From Brevundimonas diminuta (GTDB lineage: Bacteria > Pseudomonadota > Alphaproteobacteria > Caulobacterales > Caulobacteraceae), in contig NZ_CP073063.1 of assembly GCF_022654015.1 (NCBI RefSeq), positions 3,145,447-3,209,446 on the forward strand: 64,000 nt of DNA, written 5' to 3'. The notes beneath the pieces were generated by a model, which saw nothing but the letters and a program-made list of their open reading frames with translations, was not told the DNA's origin and made no database searches. Shown piece by piece: positions 57,470 through 64,000 of this stretch (position 1 is its first letter; every line of letters starts with the position of its first letter). A program made the position numbers and the translations under genes.

Positions 57470-58738
57470 TCAGGCGGCCTGATCGATGGTCAGGCCGCGC
57501 ACGCCCGCCAGATTGGCGTCGGTCAGGTCGGCCTGACGGGTCTGGGCGCCGTGCAGCGTTGCACGGCCCAGATCGGCGCCGGCCAGGACGGCGCGCTTCA
57601 GGTCGGCGCCCGACAGGTCCGCGCCGCGAAGCACGGCGCCCGTCAGATCGGCGGGCATCAGCCGGTCGGCGGCGATCAGAAGCGGGCCAAGTTGCGCCTC
57701 GCGCATGTCGGCTCCGTTCAGTCGCGCACCGCGAAGACGCGCCCCGCGCAGGTCGGCGCGACGCAGCTTGGCGGAGCGCAGGTCGGCGTTGTCGAGCTGG
57801 GCGCCCTGCAACTGCACCCCCTCCATATCCAGGCCGTAGAAGACCGCGCCCTTGGCCGACAGGGCGGTCAGATTCAGGCCCGTGATCGATTTCAGCGGAC
57901 GCAGGTCGACGCCGTTGAAGACCGACGGCTGTCCTTCCGCACCGCCGGTCTCGCACCAGCGCGCATGTTCGCGCAGCATCTCGGCGGCGGGCATTTTTTC
58001 CACGGACTCGCAGGACGACTTGTTGTCGGTCAGGGCGCCCTGCATGTCGGCGCCGTCGGCGCGCCACATGGTCGTCTTGCAGCCCACAAGGATGGCGTCG
58101 CGCAAATCGGCGCCCGACAGGTCCGCCCCTGACAGATCGGCGCCGGCCAGGTCGGCGCCGCGGAAATCCGCCTGTTTCAGATTGGCCCGCACCAGCTTGC
58201 AGTCCTTCATCACCGCGCCGGAGAAGTCGGCCTTCACGGCGATGACGCCGGCCATCTTGGAGCGTTGAAGATTCGCGCCGGCCAGGCAGGCCCCGCTGGC
58301 CTCGGTCTCGTCGCGGTGGCGCGGTTCGATGACCTTGAAACCCAATCGGGCGTCGGCGGCGGCGATGGTGCCCTCACGCAGGTCGGCCTCGAACAGATCG
58401 GCGCCCGACAAGTCCGCCCCGCGCAGGCAGGCGCCGCGCAGATCAGAGCGGCGCAGACTGGCCTCGGCCAGGATCGCATCCTGCATGTCCGCGCCGAAGA
58501 AGTTGGCGTTGTCCAGCTTGGCCCCGGTCAGGTCGCAGCCTTCCAGACAGGCGGCGGCGAAGTCGGCGTCGGCCAGATTGCGGCCCTTCAGGCTGAGGCC
58601 CGACAGGTCCATCCAGGCGAAGACGGCGCGCGCGCCGCCGGGTCGGGCCTGGAACAGCCGATCGTGCCGGGCGCAGATGACGTCCAGCTCCGCCTGCGTC
58701 AGGCGCTTTCTCACGAGGGGTTCAGCGGCGAGGGCCAT
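57470..58738 (-). CDS. Pentapeptide-repeat protein
   Basis: A 422-residue protein built almost entirely of A(D/N)LXX repeats, for example ACLRGADLSGADLFEADLRE and LAGADLSGADLSGADLRDAI, which form a four-sided right-handed beta-helix. The N-terminal 45 residues (LTQAELDVICARHDRLFQAR) are not repeat. A gap of about 50 residues without repeats (near 238-290, including SSCESVEKMPAAEMLREHAR) separates two helical stacks. Some members mimic DNA and bind gyrase, others act as scaffolds; no partner is shown here. Confidence 0.88.
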   Translation of the reverse strand: MALAAEPLVRKRLTQAELDVICARHDRLFQARPGGARAVFAWMDLSGLSLKGRNLADADFAAACLEGCDLTGAKLDNANFFGADMQDAILAEASLRRSDLRGACLRGADLSGADLFEADLREGTIAAADARLGFKVIEPRHRDETEASGACLAGANLQRSKMAGVIAVKADFSGAVMKDCKLVRANLKQADFRGADLAGADLSGADLSGADLRDAILVGCKTTMWRADGADMQGALTDNKSSCESVEKMPAAEMLREHARWCETGGAEGQPSVFNGVDLRPLKSITGLNLTALSAKGAVFYGLDMEGVQLQGAQLDNADLRSAKLRRADLRGARLRGARLNGADMREAQLGPLLIAADRLMPADLTGAVLRGADLSGADLKRAVLAGADLGRATLHGAQTRQADLTDANLAGVRGLTIDQAA

Positions 58739-58790
58739 CAGGGCACATTACGCGCCCTGACTTAAGAAACCTTTGAACGGCGAAGCCGCC

Positions 58791-59420
58791 TCAGACGGTC
58801 AGCAGCCCCTGGGCCTGAAGGGCCTCGGCCAGCTCGCCCGGCCCGGTCCACAGGCGCGTGTAGCCCGCTTCGCCCAGCCGCTTCAGCTCGGTGACAAGAT
58901 CGGCCTTGGGCGAGGCGACGAAACGGCCGTCGAAGCCCGAGCCATCCTCGCTGATGCGCACCATCGGGCGGCCGGTTTCCAGCCGGTGCAGGAAGCCTTC
59001 GCACAGGGCCGCGCCCTCTTCGCACATCAGGCCGGTTTCAACGGTCAACCCTTGCGCGCGCAGGCGCTCGGTGCCGCGTCCGGCCGCAAACGGCGACGGA
59101 TCCATACAGGCGATCACGACCCGCGCCACGCCCGCCTCGGTCAGGAAGTGGGCGCAGGACTTGCGACCCGACGACCGCGCGCCGCAGGGTTCCAGCGTGA
59201 CATAGACGGTCGAACCGACGACATCCGCGCCGGCGGCGGGCACGGCCTGCTCCTCGGCATGGGGACGACCGCCCGGCGCGGTGGCGGCCTGGGCGATGAC
59301 CCGGCCGTCCTTGACGATGACGCAGCCGACCGCCGGATTGGGCCAGGTCTCGCCCATGCGGCCGGTCGCCAGGGCGATCGCCTGGGCCATGAAGGCCTGG
59401 TCGGCTTCGCTCCAGCTCAT
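58791..59420 (-). CDS. ribD: RibD deaminase with shortened reductase domain
   Basis: RibD deaminates and reduces pyrimidine intermediates in riboflavin synthesis. The 209-residue product has a full deaminase domain: WPNPAVGCVIV, the zinc motif PHAEEQAVPAAG and VTLEPCGARSSGRKSCAH. The reductase part is cut: after FLHRLETGRPMVRISEDGS it runs straight into a C-terminal end, LWTGPGELAEALQAQGL, about 150 residues shorter than typical RibD (about 360). The deaminase is probably active, but the reductase step would need another protein. It overlaps gpmA by four bases. Confidence 0.85.
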   Translation of the reverse strand: MSWSEADQAFMAQAIALATGRMGETWPNPAVGCVIVKDGRVIAQAATAPGGRPHAEEQAVPAAGADVVGSTVYVTLEPCGARSSGRKSCAHFLTEAGVARVVIACMDPSPFAAGRGTERLRAQGLTVETGLMCEEGAALCEGFLHRLETGRPMVRISEDGSGFDGRFVASPKADLVTELKRLGEAGYTRLWTGPGELAEALQAQGLLTV

Positions 59421-60130
59421 GATGCGGTCGGCAATGTCTCGGCGCGAGCGGCGTCGAGGTAGCGGGCGGCGGTGGGCTTCAGATCCGCGTCCAGATCGAT
59501 CTCCAGCGGATTGCCCGTGGGGATTTCGACGCCGACGATCTGATCGTCAGGCACGCCGAACAGCAGTTTGACGATGGCGCGCAGGGAGTTGCCGTGGGCG
59601 GCGATCAGCACGTCCTCGCCCGCCCTCAGACGCGGCGCGATCTCGGCGTCCCAATAGGGCTTCACCCGGTCCAGCGTGGTCTTCAGGCTTTCGGTGTCGG
59701 GAATGGCCTTGCCGGCGTAGCGGGGATCGGCGTTGAAATCGAACTCGCCGCCGGGCGCCAGCGGAGGCGGCGGCACGTCGTAGCTGCGGCGCCAGATCTT
59801 GACCTGGTCCTCGCCGTGCTTCTGGGCCGTCTCGGCCTTGTTCAGCCCCGTCAGACCGCCATAGTGCCGCTCGTTCAGCCGCCAGTCCTCGATCACCGGC
59901 ACGTCGGTCAGGCCCGCCGCCTGCAACGCCAGGGCGCCCGTGCGCTGGGCGCGCGTCAGGACCGAGGTGAACATCAACGCCGGCTTGAACCCGGCCTCGG
60001 CGATCAGTTCGCCGCCGCGACGCGCCTGGGCCTCCCCCTCCGCCGTCAGATCGACATCGACCCAGCCGGTGAAGCGGTTCTCGAGGTTCCACTGGCTCTG
60101 GCCGTGGCGGAGCAGGATCAGGCGCGGCAT
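59417..60130 (-). CDS. gpmA: 2,3-bisphosphoglycerate-dependent phosphoglycerate mutase
   Basis: GpmA interconverts 3- and 2-phosphoglycerate in glycolysis and gluconeogenesis. The 237-residue enzyme has the phospho-histidine motif LLRHGQSQWN (His9), LTAEGEAQARRGG, WRLNERHYGGLTGLNKAE and the second histidine in AAHGNSLRAIVK. The start ATG 60130 is the family start MPRLILLRHG. It leads the ribD gene with a four-base overlap. Confidence 0.95.
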   Translation of the reverse strand: MPRLILLRHGQSQWNLENRFTGWVDVDLTAEGEAQARRGGELIAEAGFKPALMFTSVLTRAQRTGALALQAAGLTDVPVIEDWRLNERHYGGLTGLNKAETAQKHGEDQVKIWRRSYDVPPPPLAPGGEFDFNADPRYAGKAIPDTESLKTTLDRVKPYWDAEIAPRLRAGEDVLIAAHGNSLRAIVKLLFGVPDDQIVGVEIPTGNPLEIDLDADLKPTAARYLDAARAETLPTAS

Positions 60131-60247
60131 TCGGTCGGTCCTTCGAAATACGGCCTTTCGGGGTAGGACGCCCTCCGAAGTCGGTCAAGGCTCGCGGGCC
60201 TCGCCATCGCTTGTGGCGCCGCGCAGGTCGGGGTAACGGTCAGATCG

Positions 60248-60325
60248 ATGTCCGACCGTCTTTTCTTTCCCCTGGCGCTCGCCGCCGCCGTCGTGATGAT
60301 CGCGCTGGCGACCGTCTGGCCCTGA
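60248..60325 (+). CDS. Small putative membrane protein (25 residues)
   Basis: A 25-codon frame, MSDRLFFPLALAAAVVMIAL then ATVWP, from ATG 60248 to TGA 60325. It has a basic start and one clear hydrophobic helix (residues 6-22), the usual form of single-span small proteins. It lies on the plus strand between the divergent gpmA gene and the end of the leftward TonB receptor. No strong ribosome site is seen, so this is a candidate only. Confidence 0.35.
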   Translation: MSDRLFFPLALAAAVVMIALATVWP

Positions 60326-60329
60326 TCCT

Positions 60330-62888
60330 CTAGAAGAGGATCTTGCGCAGATTGATGCGGAAGACGCGCCCCTGCGGGTCCAGATAGTCGCGCTGATAGT
60401 TGACCGGCGTCTGACCGTCGCTGCTGGTCACCGAGACGCGGTCGTCAAAGATGTTCTGAACGCCGAAGCCGATCCGCGTGCCCTTCAGGAACGGGAAGCG
60501 CTCGACCCATGACGTGCGTTGGGTCAGGTCGGCGAAGGCGAACAGATTGACTGTGGTCCGGCCCGAGAAGTCCAGATCGGGCGAGCCCAGCGCGTCGCCA
60601 TTGACCGTCGTGCCCGAGCGCCAGTTGGCGTTGACGAAGGCGCCCACGCCGTTTCTGGAAAGGCCGGTCTGAAGCTGGACTTCGTGGCGCGACTGACCGC
60701 CCGAGCCGGAGATGGAATCGCCGTCCAGAAGATCCAGCGGCGCCAGACCGTCGCGGATGGTGACCTCGTCCTGGACGCGCCAGGTGTGGGTCAGCGACAG
60801 GTTGAAGATGCCTTGGCCGGGCTGCATTCCCGATCCACGTCCCCCGCGCATCCGTCCGCCGCCGCCGGGACCGCCGGGGCCGCCCGGTCCGCCCATCATC
60901 ATCATGCCGCCGCCACCAGGACCGCCGCGTCCGCCCGGCCCACGACCGCCCGCCGCCGCGGGGTTCGGCTTGCCGAACGGGCGCGAGAAGTTGAAGCCCC
61001 ACTGAACGTCCTGCTGCTCGCGCTTGAAGAAGTTCAGCGGACGGGCGTCGATGGACACCAGATTGCCGTCCGCATCGCGAACGAACCGATCCGGCAGGGC
61101 TGCCTCAAGGTCGGGCGTGATGGCCGGGAAGCTGGAGATTTCATTGTCCGCCTCGGTGCGGGTGTAGGCCAGGTTCAGGCGGAAATCCTTGTCCGACACC
61201 GGCTGCCAGTTCATGCCCAGCTTCAGGATGCGCCGATCCTCGGCCTGCAGATTGGGATCGCCGCCGGTGATGCGGTTGATCTCGACGGTCTGACCGGTGC
61301 GGAAGTCGAAGACCGGCGTATTCGGCGTCGATACCGTCGGGTCGTTCAGCTGCTGGACCGTCGGGGCCTTGCCCTCATCGGAATAGTTGGCCGAGAAGGA
61401 CAGCCGCTCGACCGGCGACCAGTTCAGCCCGCCACCGACCGAGGACACGCCGCCGAAGTCGGACAGCTCCTGATAGGCCAGGTTCAGATTGGCCGACAGA
61501 TCGCCGATCTTGGGCAGGACGCCGCGCTCGACGTTGGAGATCGGCAGATCGAAGTTGGCCTGCAAGCTGCCCGAGTTGCGCGACTGCGACCGATCCACGG
61601 CGACACTTGAACCCAGGCTCTCGGAGAAACGCAGGCTCTCGGAATCCAACGACTGATAACCAGCCCCGACCTTGAAGGTCGAGGTGATGTCGCCGGCCGG
61701 CAGTTCATAGGGACGCCCGTTCAACACCAGTTCCGCCGTCGCCGTCTGGGCCACCGAGTTGGCGGTGTCGCGCGGATTGACGATGGCCCGGTCGGTCAGG
61801 TCGCCGAACGGATCGACCGTCAGATCGCCTGCGATCAAAGCCCGCAACGCCGTCGCGTTCACGCCTCGTCCCGTAGTGGTGTCGGTCTCGACGCGGCTGT
61901 ATTCCCCCGTCGCCGTCCAGCGCCAATCGCCGACATAGCCGTCGAACACCGTGCCCAGTTCGGCGGTGCGCGTATCGGTCTTGCGCGTCAGGGCGCCGGG
62001 CAGGTCCAGATAGCTGAAAAGATTGACGTCCTGGCCGGTCGGCGAGAACGGATTGGTCCCCGGCACGGTCAGCTGAACATTGGGCAGGCCCTGATAGCTG
62101 AAGCTGTTTGAGTCCTCCACGCTGCCGCTCAGCGTCATGCCGACCTTGTCGTTCAGGTCGTGCTTGTAGGTGCCCGACACCGACAGCTCGTCCGTCTGGG
62201 GCAGCAGGGTGCGGTAGGCGTTGGCCAGTTCGCTGTCGCCGCCGGCCGTCGTGCTGCGATCGATGTCGCGCTCGGTCTCGAACAGGGTGTTGGAGGTCGT
62301 GCCGTTGATATCGACCGACCAGCGATCGGAGCCGGCGATGCGCAGGACGTTGTTCTCGCTGGCGGTAGTGGTGCGACCGCCCTGCTCGGGCCGGCTGACG
62401 TTGACCGAGGCGGTCAGGGACTTGAAGTCCGCCTTCAGCACGATATTCACCACCCGCTGATTGGCGCTGTAGCCATAGGACAGCGCGGTCTCTTCCGGCA
62501 GGACGTCGAACCGCTCGATGGCCTCGGGCGGAATGCCGCGGATCTCGCGGAAGCCCGAGATGCGCCGTCCGTTGACCAGGAAGACCGGAGACCCGCCCCG
62601 TGCGCTGCGGGTCTGGGCCTCCAGCAGGGTGATCAGTTCGCCGATGTTGGTGGCGCCGAACGCCTGGATCTGGGCGGTGTCGTAAGAGACGATCGGTTCC
62701 TGCCCGCCCAGGGCCACCCCGCGTCGCGCCGCCGTCACCTCCACGTCCGGCAGAACGACCGTCGGCTCCTCCTGCTGGACCTGCGCCTGGGCTTCTACAG
62801 GTTGAGCCTCATTTGTTTGGGCCTGAACAGGCTGGACGACACCGGCGGCGGGGGCCAGCGCAAGCAGGAGAAGCGCGGTCTGGGTCAT
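60330..62888 (-). CDS. TonB-dependent receptor with Gly/Met-rich insert
   Basis: An 852-residue outer-membrane receptor with a signal peptide (about 1-23), a plug domain (TNIGELITLLEAQTRSARGG, FLVNGRRISGFREIRGI) and a C-terminal beta-barrel ending RVFRINLRKILF. The plug and end are typical of the sphingomonad/Caulobacter TonB receptors. Residues about 639-684 form an insert of GGPGG, MMMM and RGG type that is not seen in standard receptors and may be a surface loop or linker. The ligand is unknown. No ExbBD or TonB gene is nearby. Confidence 0.88.
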   Translation of the reverse strand: MTQTALLLLALAPAAGVVQPVQAQTNEAQPVEAQAQVQQEEPTVVLPDVEVTAARRGVALGGQEPIVSYDTAQIQAFGATNIGELITLLEAQTRSARGGSPVFLVNGRRISGFREIRGIPPEAIERFDVLPEETALSYGYSANQRVVNIVLKADFKSLTASVNVSRPEQGGRTTTASENNVLRIAGSDRWSVDINGTTSNTLFETERDIDRSTTAGGDSELANAYRTLLPQTDELSVSGTYKHDLNDKVGMTLSGSVEDSNSFSYQGLPNVQLTVPGTNPFSPTGQDVNLFSYLDLPGALTRKTDTRTAELGTVFDGYVGDWRWTATGEYSRVETDTTTGRGVNATALRALIAGDLTVDPFGDLTDRAIVNPRDTANSVAQTATAELVLNGRPYELPAGDITSTFKVGAGYQSLDSESLRFSESLGSSVAVDRSQSRNSGSLQANFDLPISNVERGVLPKIGDLSANLNLAYQELSDFGGVSSVGGGLNWSPVERLSFSANYSDEGKAPTVQQLNDPTVSTPNTPVFDFRTGQTVEINRITGGDPNLQAEDRRILKLGMNWQPVSDKDFRLNLAYTRTEADNEISSFPAITPDLEAALPDRFVRDADGNLVSIDARPLNFFKREQQDVQWGFNFSRPFGKPNPAAAGGRGPGGRGGPGGGGMMMMGGPGGPGGPGGGGRMRGGRGSGMQPGQGIFNLSLTHTWRVQDEVTIRDGLAPLDLLDGDSISGSGGQSRHEVQLQTGLSRNGVGAFVNANWRSGTTVNGDALGSPDLDFSGRTTVNLFAFADLTQRTSWVERFPFLKGTRIGFGVQNIFDDRVSVTSSDGQTPVNYQRDYLDPQGRVFRINLRKILF

Positions 62889-63227
62889 GGAACGACGATC
62901 CGGGAGATGATTTCAGCCCTTGTCAGGACGGGACAAACATGGCCGTAAAACGACACAATTCATGAACAAAGTGAAAGCGTTGCGCACTTTCAACACGACG
63001 CAAAAACCTGCGACGGAAAGTCCGCCAAAGCGCGTTAAAGCCTGTTGGGTTGCGTTTAGATGATAGCGCGCAAGGCACGCTCGAACCGGCGTCTTGGCCT
63101 AACCTCGGAGTCAAGCGATGAAGACTCCGCGTTGACCGCCTCCGGGCTTTCGGCTATAGGCCCGCCCTCTTGAGATTTCCGCGCCGTGGACGTGTGCTCC
63201 GCGGCGTTTTCCGTTCGAAGGTTTGAC
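62889..63227. other. Intergenic region before rpsT
   Basis: No gene lies in these 339 bases. The right part carries the rpsT promoter (63132-63160) and, just upstream, a perfect inverted repeat with two GANTC sites: CGGAGTC (63106-63112) and GACTCCG (63123-63129). The left part is the start region of the TonB receptor and is AT-richer, with no recognised site. Confidence 0.5.
63132..63160 (+). promoter_or_regulatory. Predicted promoter of rpsT
   Basis: TTGACC (63132-63137) and a -10 of GCTATAGG type (about 63153-63160) are spaced by 16 to 17 bases, close to the Caulobacter sigma-73 consensus. The S20 start lies about 70 bases downstream. Two GANTC sites sit immediately upstream. Confidence 0.7.
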
Positions 63228-63497
63228 ATGGCCAACAACCCCGGCGCCCGCAAGGCGATCCGCAAGATCGAAGCGCGTACCGAAGTGAACAAGGCGCGCC
63301 GTTCGCGCGTCCGCACCTATCTGCGCAAGTTCCAGGAAGCTCTGGCCGGCGGCGACGCCGCCGTCGCCAAGACCGCCTTCATCGAGGCCCAGTCCGAGCT
63401 GATGCGCGCCGTCTCCAAGGGCGTCGTTCACAAGAACACCGGCTCGCGCAAGGTTTCGCGCCTGGCCGCCCAGCTGAAGAAGCTGTCGGCCGCCTGA
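63228..63497 (+). CDS. rpsT: 30S ribosomal protein S20
   Basis: An 89-residue basic helical protein beginning [20 protein letters not shown] and ending [12 protein letters not shown], with [17 protein letters not shown] as the conserved core. It binds 16S rRNA in the small subunit. The ATG 63228 is the family start; 63186 would add residues without support. A sigma-73-type promoter and an intrinsic terminator frame it. Confidence 0.97.
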   Translation: MANNPGARKAIRKIEARTEVNKARRSRVRTYLRKFQEALAGGDAAVAKTAFIEAQSELMRAVSKGVVHKNTGSRKVSRLAAQLKKLSAA

Positions 63498-63565
63498 GCC
63501 AAAATTAATCCAACAGCGGACGGAACAGCTGTCGCTGTTTCGTTGTGGGATTATAAAGCAATATC

Positions 63566-63599
63566 AACGGCGAAGGCGCGCAAGCTCCTTCGCCGTTTT
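63566..63599 (+). terminator. Rho-independent terminator of rpsT
   Basis: AACGGCGAAGG (63566-63576) pairs perfectly with CCTTCGCCGTT (63587-63597), an 11-bp stem, and ends in TTTT (63596-63599). It is 68 bases after the S20 stop. Confidence 0.9.
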
Positions 63600-63686
63600 G
63601 CGTTGTGTCGCTAACTGTCAAATCCGAAAACGCCGATCGTCGAGCCATGATCCGGCCGAAATTCCAAGCGGTGTCAGGGTTTGGCG

Positions 63687-63723
63687 GAGTCAAACAATTT
63701 AACTGCGAATCGACCAACGAATC
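63687..63723. promoter_or_regulatory. Cluster of three GANTC (CcrM methylation) sites
   Basis: GAGTC at 63687-63691, GAATC at 63707-63711 and GAATC at 63719-63723 fall in 37 bases. CcrM methylates GANTC in alphaproteobacteria, and in Caulobacter the methylation state of the dnaA promoter affects its firing. One site is expected about every 256 bases by chance in unbiased sequence, so the density is notable. Confidence 0.6.
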
Positions 63724-63952
63724 AGCGTTGACCCCTCCGGCTCGCGGCGTAAGTTTTGGCCTCTAACGCACTTCCATCCCAGCACGGATGAAGACGGCGC
63801 GAGGCCTATGTTTCGCGTCGGCGGGAGATGTCTGTTCAGAGGTTAGACCCCGTCCGGAAAGCACTGCTTTTCGGCGCAGGAGAAGTCGTCCCTGAACCAT
63901 CGCCCTGAAGCGCGGAAGGTCGGAATGGTTCTTCTAAGGTGGGCGGGCAAAG

Positions 63953-64000
63953 ATGGTTGGGGGCGCAGCGGCGATGGCAGGCGGAACGAAGACGTCGGGA
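63953..64000 (+). CDS. Possible start of dnaA (truncated at window edge)
   Basis: From ATG 63953 an open frame reads MVGGAAAMAGGTKTSG up to the edge of the window; ATG 63974 is a second possible start. Sixteen residues are too few to identify. The call rests on synteny (rpsT next to dnaA in Caulobacter) and the GANTC cluster upstream. Confidence 0.3.
   Translation, partial: MVGGAAAMAGGTKTSG

Larger units (their letters stand above)
63498..64000. other. Terminator, GANTC cluster and possible dnaA leader
   Basis: No intact gene is seen in the last 503 bases. After the S20 terminator at 63566-63599 there is a GANTC cluster (63687-63723) and a long leader. No DnaA box (TTATNCACA) was found. Gene order rpsT-dnaA in Caulobacter makes this the likely control region of dnaA. 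Confidence 0.5.

Noticed and set aside
60836..60975. Gly-rich repeats as a CRISPR or tandem-repeat array
   Set aside because: They are in frame within the TonB receptor and encode GGPGG/RGG codons; no spacers.
63498..64000. Replication origin at the right end
   Set aside because: No DnaA box clusters or AT-rich unwinding element seen. In Caulobacter the origin is near but not at dnaA.

Overview
The window is GC-rich chromosomal DNA from an alphaproteobacterium of the Caulobacteraceae, most likely Brevundimonas or a close relative. The evidence is a Caulobacter-type chemotaxis operon (mcpA-cheX-cheY-cheA-cheW-cheR-cheB-cheY-cheD-cheU-cheY-cheE), TorF-type porins, a biliverdin bacteriophytochrome operon, a Suv3-like helicase/S4/fdxA/carD neighbourhood, clustered GANTC (CcrM) sites and the rpsT end region that in Caulobacter lies next to dnaA. 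The genus is an inference; no rRNA is present.

Layout. 1-5798: the end of a kdp potassium-uptake operon (porin fragment, kdpC, kdpD, kdpE), a histone-deacetylase-like hydrolase and a 2H phosphoesterase. 5799-6158: a scar with short direct repeats like IS ends. 6159-17177: a metal-homeostasis block with an RcnR/DmeR-like repressor, a MerC-like protein and an MFS exporter that diverge around a near-perfect Zur-box palindrome, and a long leftward operon (His-rich periplasmic protein, CzcC, CzcB, CzcA, an acyltransferase, a HupE/UreJ protein, a membrane-anchor protein). 17333-21832: a small defence region with a DNA-binding-like protein plus HNH endonuclease running left, and rightward a three-gene operon (divergent histidine-kinase-like ATPase, stand-alone receiver, receiver fused to a nucleoside phosphorylase) that matches the Detocs anti-phage architecture. 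It ends just before tRNA-Arg(CCT), a plausible island boundary.

22378-32678: chemotaxis operon read leftward, headed by a TorF porin. 32994-35035: a FixL/FixJ-like two-component pair. 35070-39873: Suv3-like helicase, S4 protein, YceI, ferredoxin and CarD. 39948-43578: a DUF3617 protein, ribosomal L28, an M1 aminopeptidase-like lipoprotein and a transglutaminase-like protein. 43711-47456: heme oxygenase-bacteriophytochrome light-sensing pair and an EamA transporter. 47539-53803: cold-shock protein, extensin-like protein, PPK2, a Rieske protein, gpsA-tsaD and, divergent from tsaD, hemC-hemD.

53845-64000: tRNA-Thr(CGT), an XRE regulator, a four-gene operon of unknown function led by a membrane-tethered LuxR-type regulator, metK with a palindromic operator candidate, a pentapeptide-repeat protein, a RibD with a shortened reductase domain, gpmA, a TonB-dependent receptor with a Gly/Met-rich insert, and ribosomal S20. 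The last 500 bases hold the S20 terminator, a cluster of GANTC sites and possibly the first codons of dnaA.

The most interesting system is the Detocs-like operon. Next are the Zur-box pair of metal genes, the unexplained LuxR-membrane operon, a small family of REP-like palindromes, and TorF porins linked to the kdp and chemotaxis operons.
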